This document shows positions 1 through 7,744 of a DNA stretch of 64,000 nt, one piece after another. A program made the position numbers and the translations under genes. Where the stretch lies: positions 1,178,001 through 1,242,000 of the forward strand of contig CAVOGG010000004.1 in NCBI GenBank assembly GCA_963695175.1, given 5' to 3'. Each line of letters begins with the position of its first letter. Position 1 is the first letter of the stretch. Under the pieces are notes generated by a model. That model had not been told where the DNA came from and searched no databases. It was given only the letters and a program-made list of their open reading frames with translations. The DNA comes from Fodinibacter sp963695175 (GTDB taxonomy: Bacteria; Actinomycetota; Actinomycetes; Actinomycetales; Dermatophilaceae).

Positions 1-1
1 G

Positions 2-403
2 GGCCAGGAGCTGCAGTACATCCGCAACTACCTCGACTTCTTCGACGGCACCGTCGAGTACGACTTCCGCATCGAGGAGTACTTCAACCTGCGAGTCGTC
101 GGGCTCCAGTCGCCGCTCGGCCACGTCTCCCTGGTCGCGATCGCCGCCGATGACCGCAAGAAGCTGCCGGCCTTCATCCAGGAGACCAAGATCCTCTTCG
201 TCGTCGACTCCATCGACGCCGTCTACCGCAAGCTCGAGGCCGCCGGACTCCCGATCCTGCAGCCCCGCACCGAGAACATCATGGGCGCACAGGGCCGGCT
301 GGAGCTCGCCCCGGGCTACATCGTCGAGCTCGCCGAAGCCACCAACGAGGACCTCTTCTTCCCCGACGTCGACTCGCTCGGCCTGCCCCCGTCGCAGCGC
401 TGA
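2..403 (+). CDS. VOC-fold (glyoxalase/dioxygenase-like) protein, 5' truncated
   Basis: The window opens inside this gene; 133 C-terminal residues are visible in the frame starting at base 2, ending at TGA 401-403. The pattern fits one half of a vicinal-oxygen-chelate fold: a strand with GHVSLVAIA, a helix of the type SIDAVYRKLEAAGLPIL, then a strand ending in GYIVELAE, whose Glu is in the usual metal-ligand position. VOC proteins include glyoxalases, antibiotic-binding proteins and dioxygenases, and the substrate cannot be told from this fragment. A 159-base gap with nothing recognisable except the next gene's ribosome-binding site separates it from the YceI gene on the same strand. Confidence 0.6.
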   Translation, partial: GQELQYIRNYLDFFDGTVEYDFRIEEYFNLRVVGLQSPLGHVSLVAIAADDRKKLPAFIQETKILFVVDSIDAVYRKLEAAGLPILQPRTENIMGAQGRLELAPGYIVELAEATNEDLFFPDVDSLGLPPSQR

Positions 404-562
404 GTCAGCCCCGGCCGGCGAACAGCTCCCGGACTCCGCGACGCCGTCCGCCGCGGCGCTCAGAACGCGTCCCGACCACCCCCGACTGCGGGAACACGGC
501 GGATCACGGTCCGGCCATCCCGTGCACGACCCCAACCCAAACAACCCCGCCACAGGAGAACC

Positions 563-1153
563 ATGTCCATCTTCACCCGCCAGCCGGTCGAGCAGTTCGA
601 CGCCCCCACCACCGCCGTGGAGGACATCTCCGGTGACTACGTCATCGACCCGACCCACACCCGCCTGGGCTTCAGCGTCCGCCACGCGATGGTCACCACC
701 GTGCGCGGCCAGTTCAGCGAGTTCACCGGGACCGCGACCATCGACAACGCGAACCCGGCCAACTCCAGGGTCCACCTCGCCATCGAGACCGGCAGCATCG
801 AGACCGGTGTCGCCGACCGCGACGCCCACCTGCGCTCCGCCGACTTCTTCGACGCCGACAACAACAAGCAGGTCACCTTCACCTCGACCCACGTCCAGCG
901 TGACGGCGTTGACTGGGTGATCACCGGCGACCTGACCATCAAGGACGTCACCAAGCCGGTCACCATCGTCTTCGAGCCCACCGGCTCCGCACGCGACCCG
1001 TTCGGCAACCTGCGCGTCGGCTTCGAGGGCGGCACCACCATCAACCGCAAGGACTGGGGCCTGTCCTACAACGCCGCCCTCGAGACCGGCGGCGTGCTCG
1101 TCTCCGAGAAGGTCAAGCTCGAGTTCGACGTCTCGGCGATCCGCAACGCCTGA
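563..1153 (+). CDS. YceI family protein (polyisoprenoid-binding-like)
   Basis: The 196-residue protein matches the YceI fold over nearly its whole length. It starts DYVIDPTHTRLGFSVRHAM (about residues 26-44), has the central LTIKDVTKPVTI segment and ends in a lipocalin-like strand. YceI proteins form a beta barrel binding a long isoprenoid or amide lipid; many are periplasmic, but this one has no signal peptide and is probably cytoplasmic, as is usual in actinobacteria. The ATG follows CAGGAGAACC, a good ribosome-binding site. It follows the VOC gene on the same strand and is closed by the inverted repeats at 1201-1300. The family call is firm; the ligand is unknown. Confidence 0.9.
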   Translation: MSIFTRQPVEQFDAPTTAVEDISGDYVIDPTHTRLGFSVRHAMVTTVRGQFSEFTGTATIDNANPANSRVHLAIETGSIETGVADRDAHLRSADFFDADNNKQVTFTSTHVQRDGVDWVITGDLTIKDVTKPVTIVFEPTGSARDPFGNLRVGFEGGTTINRKDWGLSYNAALETGGVLVSEKVKLEFDVSAIRNA

Positions 1154-1200
1154 GCCACGACCCCGCGCGCGCCGGCCCGTCCCGACGTCGGTTCGGGTAC

Positions 1201-1300
1201 CCCAGCGCTGCCCGGACGCGCGGCATCCTGCGCCCTTGGCAGCGCTGGGACAGATGTAGGTGATGCACACCGCGCGACAGGAGGCGCCCTCTGCATCACC
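1201..1300. terminator. Pair of inverted repeats between convergent genes
   Basis: Between the convergent YceI and glycerophosphodiesterase genes lie two perfect inverted repeats. The first is CCCAGCGCTGCC (1201-1212) with GGCAGCGCTGGG (1238-1249). The second is GGTGATGCA (1259-1267) with TGCATCACC (1292-1300). Neither has a T-run, as is usual in high-GC actinobacteria. The position suggests a bidirectional terminator; this is inference from place and symmetry. Confidence 0.55.
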
Positions 1301-1324
1301 GGACGGGTTTCGTCGTTGTCACGA

Positions 1325-2152
1325 TCACCGGGCGCGCAGCACGCGGACGAGGGCAGCGGGGTGGTCGGTGATGATGCCGTCGACTCCCCACTCGATGCCG
1401 CGGCGCATGTCGCTGCTGTGGTTGACGGTCCAGACGTAGGTTGTGAGGCCGAGCTCGTGGATGCGGTCGACGACGGCCCGGTCGATGGTGCCCAGAGCGG
1501 GGTTGACCGCGTCGAGCCAGGTGCTGGCGGACACCAGCTGCTCGTCGGTGGGGCGGGTGTAGAGGATCAGGGCGACGGGCACGTCCGGGGCGAGCCGGGT
1601 GTAGGCCCGCAGCCACGACTCGTCCCCGGCCTGCATCATCACCGTGCCCTGGCGCAGGGCCTGGACGAACGTGGGGATCGACCGGAGCTCCTTGTCGATG
1701 TCGGCCTCGATCCCGGGAAAGGCCCACGGGTCCTTGGCCTCGAGCAGCATGCCGGCGCTCGACCCGACCGCCTCGACCCACTCCCGCAGGGTGAGCACCC
1801 GCTGTCCCGCGAACTGCGGGCCGAACCAGGAACCGGCATCGAGCTGCTTGATCTCGGCCAGGGTGAAGTCCGCGACGTGGTGGCTGGTGCGGTCGGGGAA
1901 GACCTGCTCGACGTCCGTGGTCCGGGTGAGGTCGAGGTCGTGGGTGATGACGAGCGCCCCGTCCTTGGTGCGCATGATGTCGTTCTCGATGTGGTCGGCG
2001 CCGTCGCGCACCGCCAGCCGGATCGCGGCGAGGGTGTTCTCGGGCGCCATGGCACCGGAACCGCGGTGCCCGATGACGGCCACGCCGGCTCGGGGGCCCG
2101 TCCACTGCCTGTCGTGGGAATCGGCCGCAGTCGTCCCGCCACCAGGGGTCAC
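1325..2152 (-). CDS. Glycerophosphodiester phosphodiesterase
   Basis: This enzyme of about 275 residues hydrolyses glycerophosphodiesters to glycerol 3-phosphate and an alcohol. The sequence shows the family signature IGHRGSGAMAPENT near residue 30, then GADHIENDI with the catalytic Glu, and the second catalytic His in LVITHDLDLTRTT. A C-terminal segment with YVWTVNHSSDMRRGIEWGVDGIITD closes the TIM barrel. I place the start at GTG 2152-2150, because this overlaps the asparaginase stop as GTGA (4-base overlap) and gives a normal length. The pair is probably co-transcribed and translationally coupled. No signal peptide is seen, so a cytoplasmic role in lipid turnover is likely. Confidence 0.88.
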   Translation of the reverse strand: MTPGGGTTAADSHDRQWTGPRAGVAVIGHRGSGAMAPENTLAAIRLAVRDGADHIENDIMRTKDGALVITHDLDLTRTTDVEQVFPDRTSHHVADFTLAEIKQLDAGSWFGPQFAGQRVLTLREWVEAVGSSAGMLLEAKDPWAFPGIEADIDKELRSIPTFVQALRQGTVMMQAGDESWLRAYTRLAPDVPVALILYTRPTDEQLVSASTWLDAVNPALGTIDRAVVDRIHELGLTTYVWTVNHSSDMRRGIEWGVDGIITDHPAALVRVLRAR

Positions 2153-3156
2153 CGGGTCAGCTCGCCGGCGAGGTCCTGCTGCATCAGCCCGGCGACCGTG
2201 CTCGGGTCGAGGCCCTGGCCGAGCAGGACCGCCAGCTTGGTGAGGGCCGCCTCGCAGGTCATGTCGAAGCCGGGAACGGCCCCCGCCCGGATGAGGGCCG
2301 ACCCGGTCGCGTAGGCGCCGGGCTGCACCGACCCCCGGACGCACTGGGTCACGATCACCACGACGACTCCCGCGGCGGTGGCGGCCTCGATCGCCGCCAG
2401 GAAGTCCCGGTCCTCCGACGGGCCGTTGCCCGCACCGTAGGCCTCGATGACCAGTCCCTGCAGGGGTGGCTGGCAGATGTTCGCGACGATGGAGGCGGAG
2501 AAGCCGGGGAAGAGCCGGACCGACGCCACGTTCCCGAGCTCTCCGGCGGTGAGCCTCGGCACGCCCTCGGTGGCGCGCACGGCCTGGCGGTTCACGATGA
2601 TGCCGATGCCGATGTCGGCGAGTGGCGGGAACCGCGGCGAGTCGAAGGCATCGAGCCCTGATGCGTCGACCTTCATGGCCCGGTTGCCCCTGAGCAGGGT
2701 GTCCCCGAACAGGAGGGTGACCTCCGGGATGCCGCCGTCGGCCGCCACCTCGAGGGCGCCGATGAAGTTCTGCCGGCCGTCGCTGCGAATACGGGCGATG
2801 GGGATCTGTGAGCCCGTCACGACGACCGGTTTGCCGAACGAGGGCAACAGGAAGGACAGCGCCGAGGATGCGTAGGCCATCGTGTCGGTTCCGTGGAGCA
2901 CCACGAAGCCGGAGTGGTCCGAGCGCCGTTCGAACAGGATGCTCGCGATCTCGCGCCAGTTCTCGGGAGTCGCGTTGGCGGAGTCGATCGGTGGGTCGAG
3001 CTCGAGGAACGTGATCGGCGCCAGCTCGCCCCGCGACATCTCGACGATCCACTCGAGGTAGGGGCCGAGCGCGCCGGGCACCGGGGCGTAGCCGTGCGGG
3101 GTGCCCACCATCCCGATGGTGCCGCCGGCGTTGACCACGAGCACGCTGTCACCCAT
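2149..3156 (-). CDS. Asparaginase (type I-like)
   Basis: The 335-residue protein carries both asparaginase threonine motifs: VNAGGTIGM near the N-terminus and VLHGTDTMAYASSALSFLL in the middle, followed by GSQIPI and GRQNF. It should hydrolyse L-asparagine to aspartate and ammonia in the cytoplasm. The open frame runs further upstream, but ATG 3156-3154 is preceded by AGGAGG at 6-base spacing and puts the first strand right at the start, so longer starts are rejected. The downstream phosphodiesterase gene overlaps by GTGA. The lack of a signal peptide favours the cytoplasmic type. Confidence 0.88.
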   Translation of the reverse strand: MGDSVLVVNAGGTIGMVGTPHGYAPVPGALGPYLEWIVEMSRGELAPITFLELDPPIDSANATPENWREIASILFERRSDHSGFVVLHGTDTMAYASSALSFLLPSFGKPVVVTGSQIPIARIRSDGRQNFIGALEVAADGGIPEVTLLFGDTLLRGNRAMKVDASGLDAFDSPRFPPLADIGIGIIVNRQAVRATEGVPRLTAGELGNVASVRLFPGFSASIVANICQPPLQGLVIEAYGAGNGPSEDRDFLAAIEAATAAGVVVVIVTQCVRGSVQPGAYATGSALIRAGAVPGFDMTCEAALTKLAVLLGQGLDPSTVAGLMQQDLAGELTR

Positions 3157-3545
3157 GCGAGTCCTCCTCGTGCGCCCTCCGGGTGGCGCCCATCGGGGGT
3201 GAAAGTCCGGACTCCGGTGCCTCGTGCCGAGTCGGCGTTCCCATGATGCCCGACCGACGCGACGGGCGGGGATCGGCATCCAACTGAGGCCCTATTGCAT
3301 GCGAACCAGCCTTCGGGGTCCACCCGATGGACGCGCCCTCCGAGTCGCAGCGCGCTGGTCAGGTCTGCGTCCGACAGTGGGCAGTTCGCCGATGAGCCGC
3401 GGCGGGCGCGTTCGGGTCGCGACCAGACCTGAACGACGTGCGGCCGCGGGCGTGGAAGGCCGACTCACCTACTGCGGGTGACCCGCGCCCCCATCGGCGC
3501 CCCCCAGACTGGCAGGCATCCATTGGAGCCAGGGAGAGGGTTGTC
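3157..3545. other. Divergent intergenic region, no gene seen
   Basis: This 389-base stretch separates the asparaginase gene (minus) from the small membrane protein gene (plus) and must carry both promoters. The open frames crossing it have the composition of antisense shadows and no credible ribosome-binding sites. I found no clear promoter, tRNA or riboswitch. Confidence 0.4.
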
Positions 3546-4010
3546 GTGGCAAACACATCGAACAGGTCAGGAACGGTCGGGATCATCGTGATGGTGGTCG
3601 GGGTCATCTTCGCCGTGGCGGGGGTCGTCACCTACTTCATCGTCTCCAACGAGCTCGCGAGCGAGAACATCACGGTCTCCAAGGACGCGAACTACTTCGC
3701 CGGGAAGGACGTGAAGGGCCCCTTCACCGCCTACTCGGAGGCGGAGACGATCAGCAAGCACGCGCTCGAGGCGACCGGCGGCAAGACCTACGCCCAGCTC
3801 GCCAAGGATGACCCACTGCGGACCACGGCCATGCAGGCGTCCTTCCTGCGGGCGTCGCTGTTCACCTCCGTGGTTGCCTTCGGCGTCGCCGCCCTGGCGG
3901 CCGTTCTCGGCGTCATGCTGTTCCTCATCGGATGGTCGTTGAGGTCCCTGGCACGCACGGCGGCGCCTCCCGGCACGACGTCGGAGAGCGCTGTCTCCGC
4001 GACGGCGTGA
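3546..4010 (+). CDS. Small two-TM membrane protein (often mislabelled LigA)
   Basis: The 154-residue protein has one hydrophobic helix near residues 10-35 and a second near 105-135. Between them lies a soluble loop with KDANYFAGKDVKGPFTAYSE, followed by FLRASLFTSVVAFGVAAL. I recognise this as an actinobacterial family frequently mislabelled aromatic ring-opening dioxygenase LigA; nothing in it resembles a dioxygenase. The loop is probably extracytoplasmic and the function is unknown. The GTG at 3546 follows AGGGAGAGGG, the only good ribosome-binding site, so the longer upstream frame is not used. Confidence 0.7.
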   Translation: MANTSNRSGTVGIIVMVVGVIFAVAGVVTYFIVSNELASENITVSKDANYFAGKDVKGPFTAYSEAETISKHALEATGGKTYAQLAKDDPLRTTAMQASFLRASLFTSVVAFGVAALAAVLGVMLFLIGWSLRSLARTAAPPGTTSESAVSATA

Positions 4011-4091
4011 CCGACCGCAGGTCGCAGTAACGGGTCCCGCAGACACGGTTCGGCACGCACGAGGCTGAGCACGTGCCCGGTGGGACATGAG

Positions 4092-4124
4092 GCGTCAGGA
4101 CGGCATCAGGATCGCGTCAAGGTG
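4092..4124. promoter_or_regulatory. Three 11-bp direct repeats, likely response-regulator site
   Basis: Three contiguous 11-base units read GCGTCAGGACG, GCATCAGGATC and GCGTCAAGGTG; the complement reads like tandem CTTGACGCGAT. Head-to-tail repeats of 11 bases, one helical turn, are the usual recognition pattern of OmpR/PhoB/KdpE response regulators. They lie 36-68 bases before the DUF4118 (KdpD-like) gene. The repeats are seen directly; the regulator is inferred. Confidence 0.45.
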
Positions 4125-4159
4125 CTGCAGGACGTCCCGATCGGTGGTGCCGTAGTGCC

Positions 4160-4942
4160 ATGGCTACTACCGACATCCGCACGGGCTACCGGGGTGCGCA
4201 ACGCGCCGTCGGTGTCTTCCTCCCGTTCCTCGTCGCGGCCGGGCTCGCCGCCCTGGGGGACAGGATCACCACCGCCACGTCGGTGCTCGTTCTCGTACTG
4301 GTCGTCGTCGGGGTCGGCGCGGCCGGCGACCGTGTCGCCAGCGTGCTCGCGGCCGTCTCCAGCGGGTTGTGGTTCGACTTCTTCCTCACCGAACCGACCG
4401 GGCAGTTCGCCATCAACGACCCCGACGACGTCGAGGTGGTCGTGCTGCTCGTGGCCGTGGGGGTTGCCGTCACCGAGATCGCACTGTGGGGCCTGCGGCA
4501 ACAGGCCAGGGCCGCGCGGCGGGCCGGGTTCCTCGACGGCGTGCTCGAGAGTGCCGACCTCGCGGCGGGCGGGGACGTCGCCCCCGACGAGGCTCATGCG
4601 CGGGTCGCCAACCGGATCGCCGAGGTGCTCGAGGTCGACCGCTGCCGGTTCGAGCCGGGTCCGGTGCCACCCACGGCCGCCGTCGCGGCCCTCCACCGCG
4701 ACGGGAGCGTCCACCGGGGCGGCGGCGCGGTCGACGTCGCCCGCGAGGGGATGCCGACGGACGTCGAGACCTACCTGGCGGCCCCGGCCGGCGACGGTCA
4801 CTTCCGGATCACCGCGTCCACCCGGGTCGCCCGCCCGACCCGGGAGCAGCGACGAGTGGCGGTGCTCCTGGCCGACCAGCTGGCCCGGGGCGGCTGCGGG
4901 TCCGACGAGGAGCGACCTCCGGCCCTGACCCCCGCGGGGTGA
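4160..4942 (+). CDS. DUF4118 membrane protein, KdpD-like sensor fragment
   Basis: The 260-residue protein has four closely spaced hydrophobic helices within residues 15-120 and the short loop FDFFLTEPTGQFAINDPDD, the hallmark of the DUF4118 membrane domain of KdpD potassium sensors. A soluble GAF-like tail follows. No histidine-kinase H-box or ATPase domain and no Usp domain are present, so it is a stand-alone sensor-like protein that cannot phosphorylate a partner by itself. Upstream 11-base repeats suggest control by an OmpR-family regulator. ATG 4160 begins MATTDIRTGYRG. Its last codons enter the first of three short palindromes at 4928-4998. Confidence 0.75.
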   Translation: MATTDIRTGYRGAQRAVGVFLPFLVAAGLAALGDRITTATSVLVLVLVVVGVGAAGDRVASVLAAVSSGLWFDFFLTEPTGQFAINDPDDVEVVVLLVAVGVAVTEIALWGLRQQARAARRAGFLDGVLESADLAAGGDVAPDEAHARVANRIAEVLEVDRCRFEPGPVPPTAAVAALHRDGSVHRGGGAVDVAREGMPTDVETYLAAPAGDGHFRITASTRVARPTREQRRVAVLLADQLARGGCGSDEERPPALTPAG

Positions 4943-4998
4943 GGCCTCGGCGCTCACCGCCGTGGGGTGAGACCCACCGCGCCCACCCCCGAGGGGTG
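4928..4998. repeat. Three phased ACCCC...GGGGTGA palindromes
   Basis: Three short inverted repeats share the half-site GGGGTGA: ACCCC-CGC-GGGGT (4928-4940), CTCACC...GGTGAG (4953-4971) and CACCCC-CGA-GGGGTG (4984-4998). Their GGGGTGA ends fall at 4942, 4970 and 4999, about 28-29 bases apart. The first overlaps the stop codon of the DUF4118 gene, and all lie 140-210 bases before the next gene. Operator boxes for one regulator are a reasonable guess. Confidence 0.4.
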
Positions 4999-5137
4999 AA
5001 TCGCCCGCTCCGACCGTCCCCGACACCGGCCAACAGGCCCGCCCGGGGTCGGCTGGAGGACGTCATGGCTCGCCGCGTCGCGACCGGGTCCTCGCCGACC
5101 CGGCCCCGCCAGTCGCTCGGGCTGCGAGCATGACGCC

Positions 5138-7744
5138 ATGAGCGCTGACGCCGCGACCCGCCGCCCCCTCGCCGTCACCGTGGTGGTGGTGCTCACCGCG
5201 GTCGTCGCCGTGCTCGACGTGGTCATGGGGGCCCTCGCCCTCGCGGGCGCGCAGGACCTCGGCCCGGTGTCGGGGATGACCGCCGACGAGTCGGTGGCCA
5301 CGGCCCGCGTCGTCGGCCTGCTGTTCCTCGCCTTCGGGCTGGTCCAGGCGGTCGTCGCCTACCAGCTGGCCAAGGGGTCGAACGGGGCGCGGCTCGTGGT
5401 CACCGTGATCCTCGTCGCCCAGCAGCTGCACTCCCTCTACCTGGGCGCCCAGCTCGACCTCCAGCAGGTGCCGGGGTTCGCAGGCCTGGCGATCGCCGTC
5501 GTCATCCTGTTCCTCGTCTGGAACCAGGCCTCCTCACAGTGGTTCGACCAGGGAAGCAACAAGGCACTGGCCCGGTCCATCGGCACGCAGGGCGCCGAGC
5601 GGCAGCCGTCGGGCACCCGGGTCATCGACTTCCTCGTGCGGCTCGTCGTCCTGGGCGGGACGATCGCCGTGATGCCGGGCGTCACCACCGACTCGCCCGG
5701 CTCGCTGCTCATCGCGGTGGTCATGGTGTCGCTGGCGGGGTTGCTGCTGCAGCCGTTCTTCATGCGGGTGGCGCTGCACTTCGGGTGGATCGGCGCGGTG
5801 CTGCTCGCTCTGTTCGCGAATGCCGTGGTGCTCGGTCTCGGCCTCTACCTCACTCCCGGCGTCGACGTGTCCAGCCCCCTCGTGGCGTTCTTCGCCGCCT
5901 GGGTCTACGCGCTCGTCATGACGCTGATCACCTGGGCGTTCAGCATCAACAGCCGCGACTACCTCACCGTCCATGCGATGCGGATGGGCGCGCGTGGCGA
6001 GCAGGAAGCGACGTCCGACATTCCGGGGGTCGTGTTCGTCCAGCTCGACGGTGTCCCGGCGCCGTTGCTGGAGAGCGAGATCCGTTCGGGAAACATCCCC
6101 ACCATCAGTCGATGGGTGCGGTCGGGCAGCCACACCTGGACCGAGTGGACGGCCCGCGTGCCCTCGACCACGCCGGTGAGCCAGGCCGGGCTGCTGCACG
6201 GCAACAACCACGGCATCCCCGCGTTCCGGTGGTTCGACCGCGAGCTGGGCCGGCTCCTCGTCGCCAACCGGCCCGAGGACGCCGCGATCATCGAGGCCCG
6301 GGTCAGCAACGGCCGTGGGCTGCTCGCCGACGACGGCGTCAGCATCTCCAACCTGTTCTCCGGCGACGCCGCGACCTCCCTGCTCACGATGAGCGGGCTC
6401 AAGGAGGGGACGAAGGGACTCGGCCCGTCGCAGTCGTACGCCGCCTTCTTCACCCACCCGGCCGGCATCCTGAGGGCTGTCATCATGACCATCGGGGAGA
6501 TGGTCAAGGAGGTGTTCCAGGCCCGGCGCCAGGTGCGCCGTGGCGTGGAGCCGCGGATCGACCGCGGGGGCGCCTACGTCGCGCTGCGCGCGGTCACCAA
6601 CGTCTTCCTGCGCGACCTCAACGTCGCCCTCGTGGTCGAGGCGATGATGAAGGGCTCCAAGGCGATCTACGTCGACTTCGTCGACTACGACGAGATCGCC
6701 CACCACGCCGGCGTGACCCGCTCGGAGTCGCTCGCGGCGTTCTACGGGCTCGACGACATGCTGCGCAGCATCGAGCAGGTCATCACCGCCGGCATCACCC
6801 CGCGGCCGTACCACGTGGTGCTCGTGTCCGACCACGGGCAGAGCCAGGGCGCGACGTTCCTGCAGCGCTACGGCGTCTCGCTCGAGGGCCTCATCCTCGG
6901 CTACTTCGACGGCGACGCCACCGTGACGGCGGCGACCGGTGAGGTCGAGGCGTGGGGCCCGGTCAACCTGCTGATCGGGCAGCTGTCCGGGCAGGCCTCG
7001 GTGTCGGGCCGGCTGACCAAGCGGGCGATCGCCGACCGTGACCAGGAGGCGCCGGTCGGGCCGTCGGGCGTCACCACGGACACCACCGGCCCCGGTGACG
7101 CGCCGGCCGAGATCACCGTCGTCGGCTCGGGCAACCTCGGTGGCGTGTGGTTCAGCCAGCACGCCGAGCGGCTGACCCTGACCGACATCGAGCGGCTGCA
7201 CCCTGGCCTGCTCGCGATGCTGGCCGCGCACCCGGGCATCGGCTTCGTCGTGGTGGCGACCGACCACGGGCCGGTCGCCCTGGGCGCCGACGGCACGCAC
7301 GACCTGACGACCGGCGCGGTCGTCGGCCAGGACCCGCTGGCCCTGTTCGGCACGGATGCCGTGGGCGACTTCATCCACGTCTCGTCGTACGAGAACGCCC
7401 CGGACATCTACGTGAACTCGCTCTACGACCCGATCCTCGACGAGGTGGCGGCCTTCGAGGAGCTGGTCGGGTGCCACGGCGGCCTGGGCGGCTGGCAGAC
7501 CCGACCGCTGATCGTGCACCCGGCGCAGTGGCCCATCGACGAGGACCTGCTCGACGAGCGCGGCCGGCTGCGCGGGGCCGACACGGTGCACCACCAGATG
7601 GTGCGCTGGCTCGAGCGGCTCGGCCACCGGACGAACCTGGCACCCGACGCGCCGGTCGAAGCGGCTGCCGCGCGCAGGTCCACGGCGGCCGGGACGGACC
7701 CCGGCGCGGCCCCCCTGGCTCAGGCGGGAACCGGCTCCGACTGA
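5138..7744 (+). CDS. Holin-like membrane domain fused to type I phosphodiesterase/alkaline phosphatase
   Basis: The 868-residue protein starts with four hydrophobic helices (residues about 8-130). A second four-helix block follows at about 160-275, resembling the phage-holin superfamily IV domain (the GTRVIDFLVRLVVLGG region). The C-terminal 550 residues belong to the alkaline phosphatase/nucleotide pyrophosphatase superfamily. Evidence for this is VFVQLDGVPAPLL with the first metal Asp, PSTTPVSQAGLLHGNN as the nucleophile region, DFVDYDEIAHHAG, and VLVSDHGQSQGATF. The catalytic domain probably acts at the membrane on phosphate diesters or lipid-linked substrates. The name holin describes the fold only; I see no lysis genes. 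Its 3' end overlaps the convergent helicase gene by 25 bases. Confidence 0.78.
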   Translation: MSADAATRRPLAVTVVVVLTAVVAVLDVVMGALALAGAQDLGPVSGMTADESVATARVVGLLFLAFGLVQAVVAYQLAKGSNGARLVVTVILVAQQLHSLYLGAQLDLQQVPGFAGLAIAVVILFLVWNQASSQWFDQGSNKALARSIGTQGAERQPSGTRVIDFLVRLVVLGGTIAVMPGVTTDSPGSLLIAVVMVSLAGLLLQPFFMRVALHFGWIGAVLLALFANAVVLGLGLYLTPGVDVSSPLVAFFAAWVYALVMTLITWAFSINSRDYLTVHAMRMGARGEQEATSDIPGVVFVQLDGVPAPLLESEIRSGNIPTISRWVRSGSHTWTEWTARVPSTTPVSQAGLLHGNNHGIPAFRWFDRELGRLLVANRPEDAAIIEARVSNGRGLLADDGVSISNLFSGDAATSLLTMSGLKEGTKGLGPSQSYAAFFTHPAGILRAVIMTIGEMVKEVFQARRQVRRGVEPRIDRGGAYVALRAVTNVFLRDLNVALVVEAMMKGSKAIYVDFVDYDEIAHHAGVTRSESLAAFYGLDDMLRSIEQVITAGITPRPYHVVLVSDHGQSQGATFLQRYGVSLEGLILGYFDGDATVTAATGEVEAWGPVNLLIGQLSGQASVSGRLTKRAIADRDQEAPVGPSGVTTDTTGPGDAPAEITVVGSGNLGGVWFSQHAERLTLTDIERLHPGLLAMLAAHPGIGFVVVATDHGPVALGADGTHDLTTGAVVGQDPLALFGTDAVGDFIHVSSYENAPDIYVNSLYDPILDEVAAFEELVGCHGGLGGWQTRPLIVHPAQWPIDEDLLDERGRLRGADTVHHQMVRWLERLGHRTNLAPDAPVEAAAARRSTAAGTDPGAAPLAQAGTGSD

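Noticed and set aside
2149..3279. Longer asparaginase starting upstream of 3156
   Set aside because: The extra residues are Arg/Pro-rich, and AGGAGG lies just before ATG 3156.
3546..4010. Aromatic ring-opening dioxygenase LigA, a label common for this family
   Set aside because: The protein is a two-helix membrane protein with no metal-binding or dioxygenase motif.
5138..6000. Prophage remnant suggested by the holin-like domain
   Set aside because: There are no endolysin, capsid, integrase or attachment-site repeats nearby, and the domain is fused to a phosphodiesterase.
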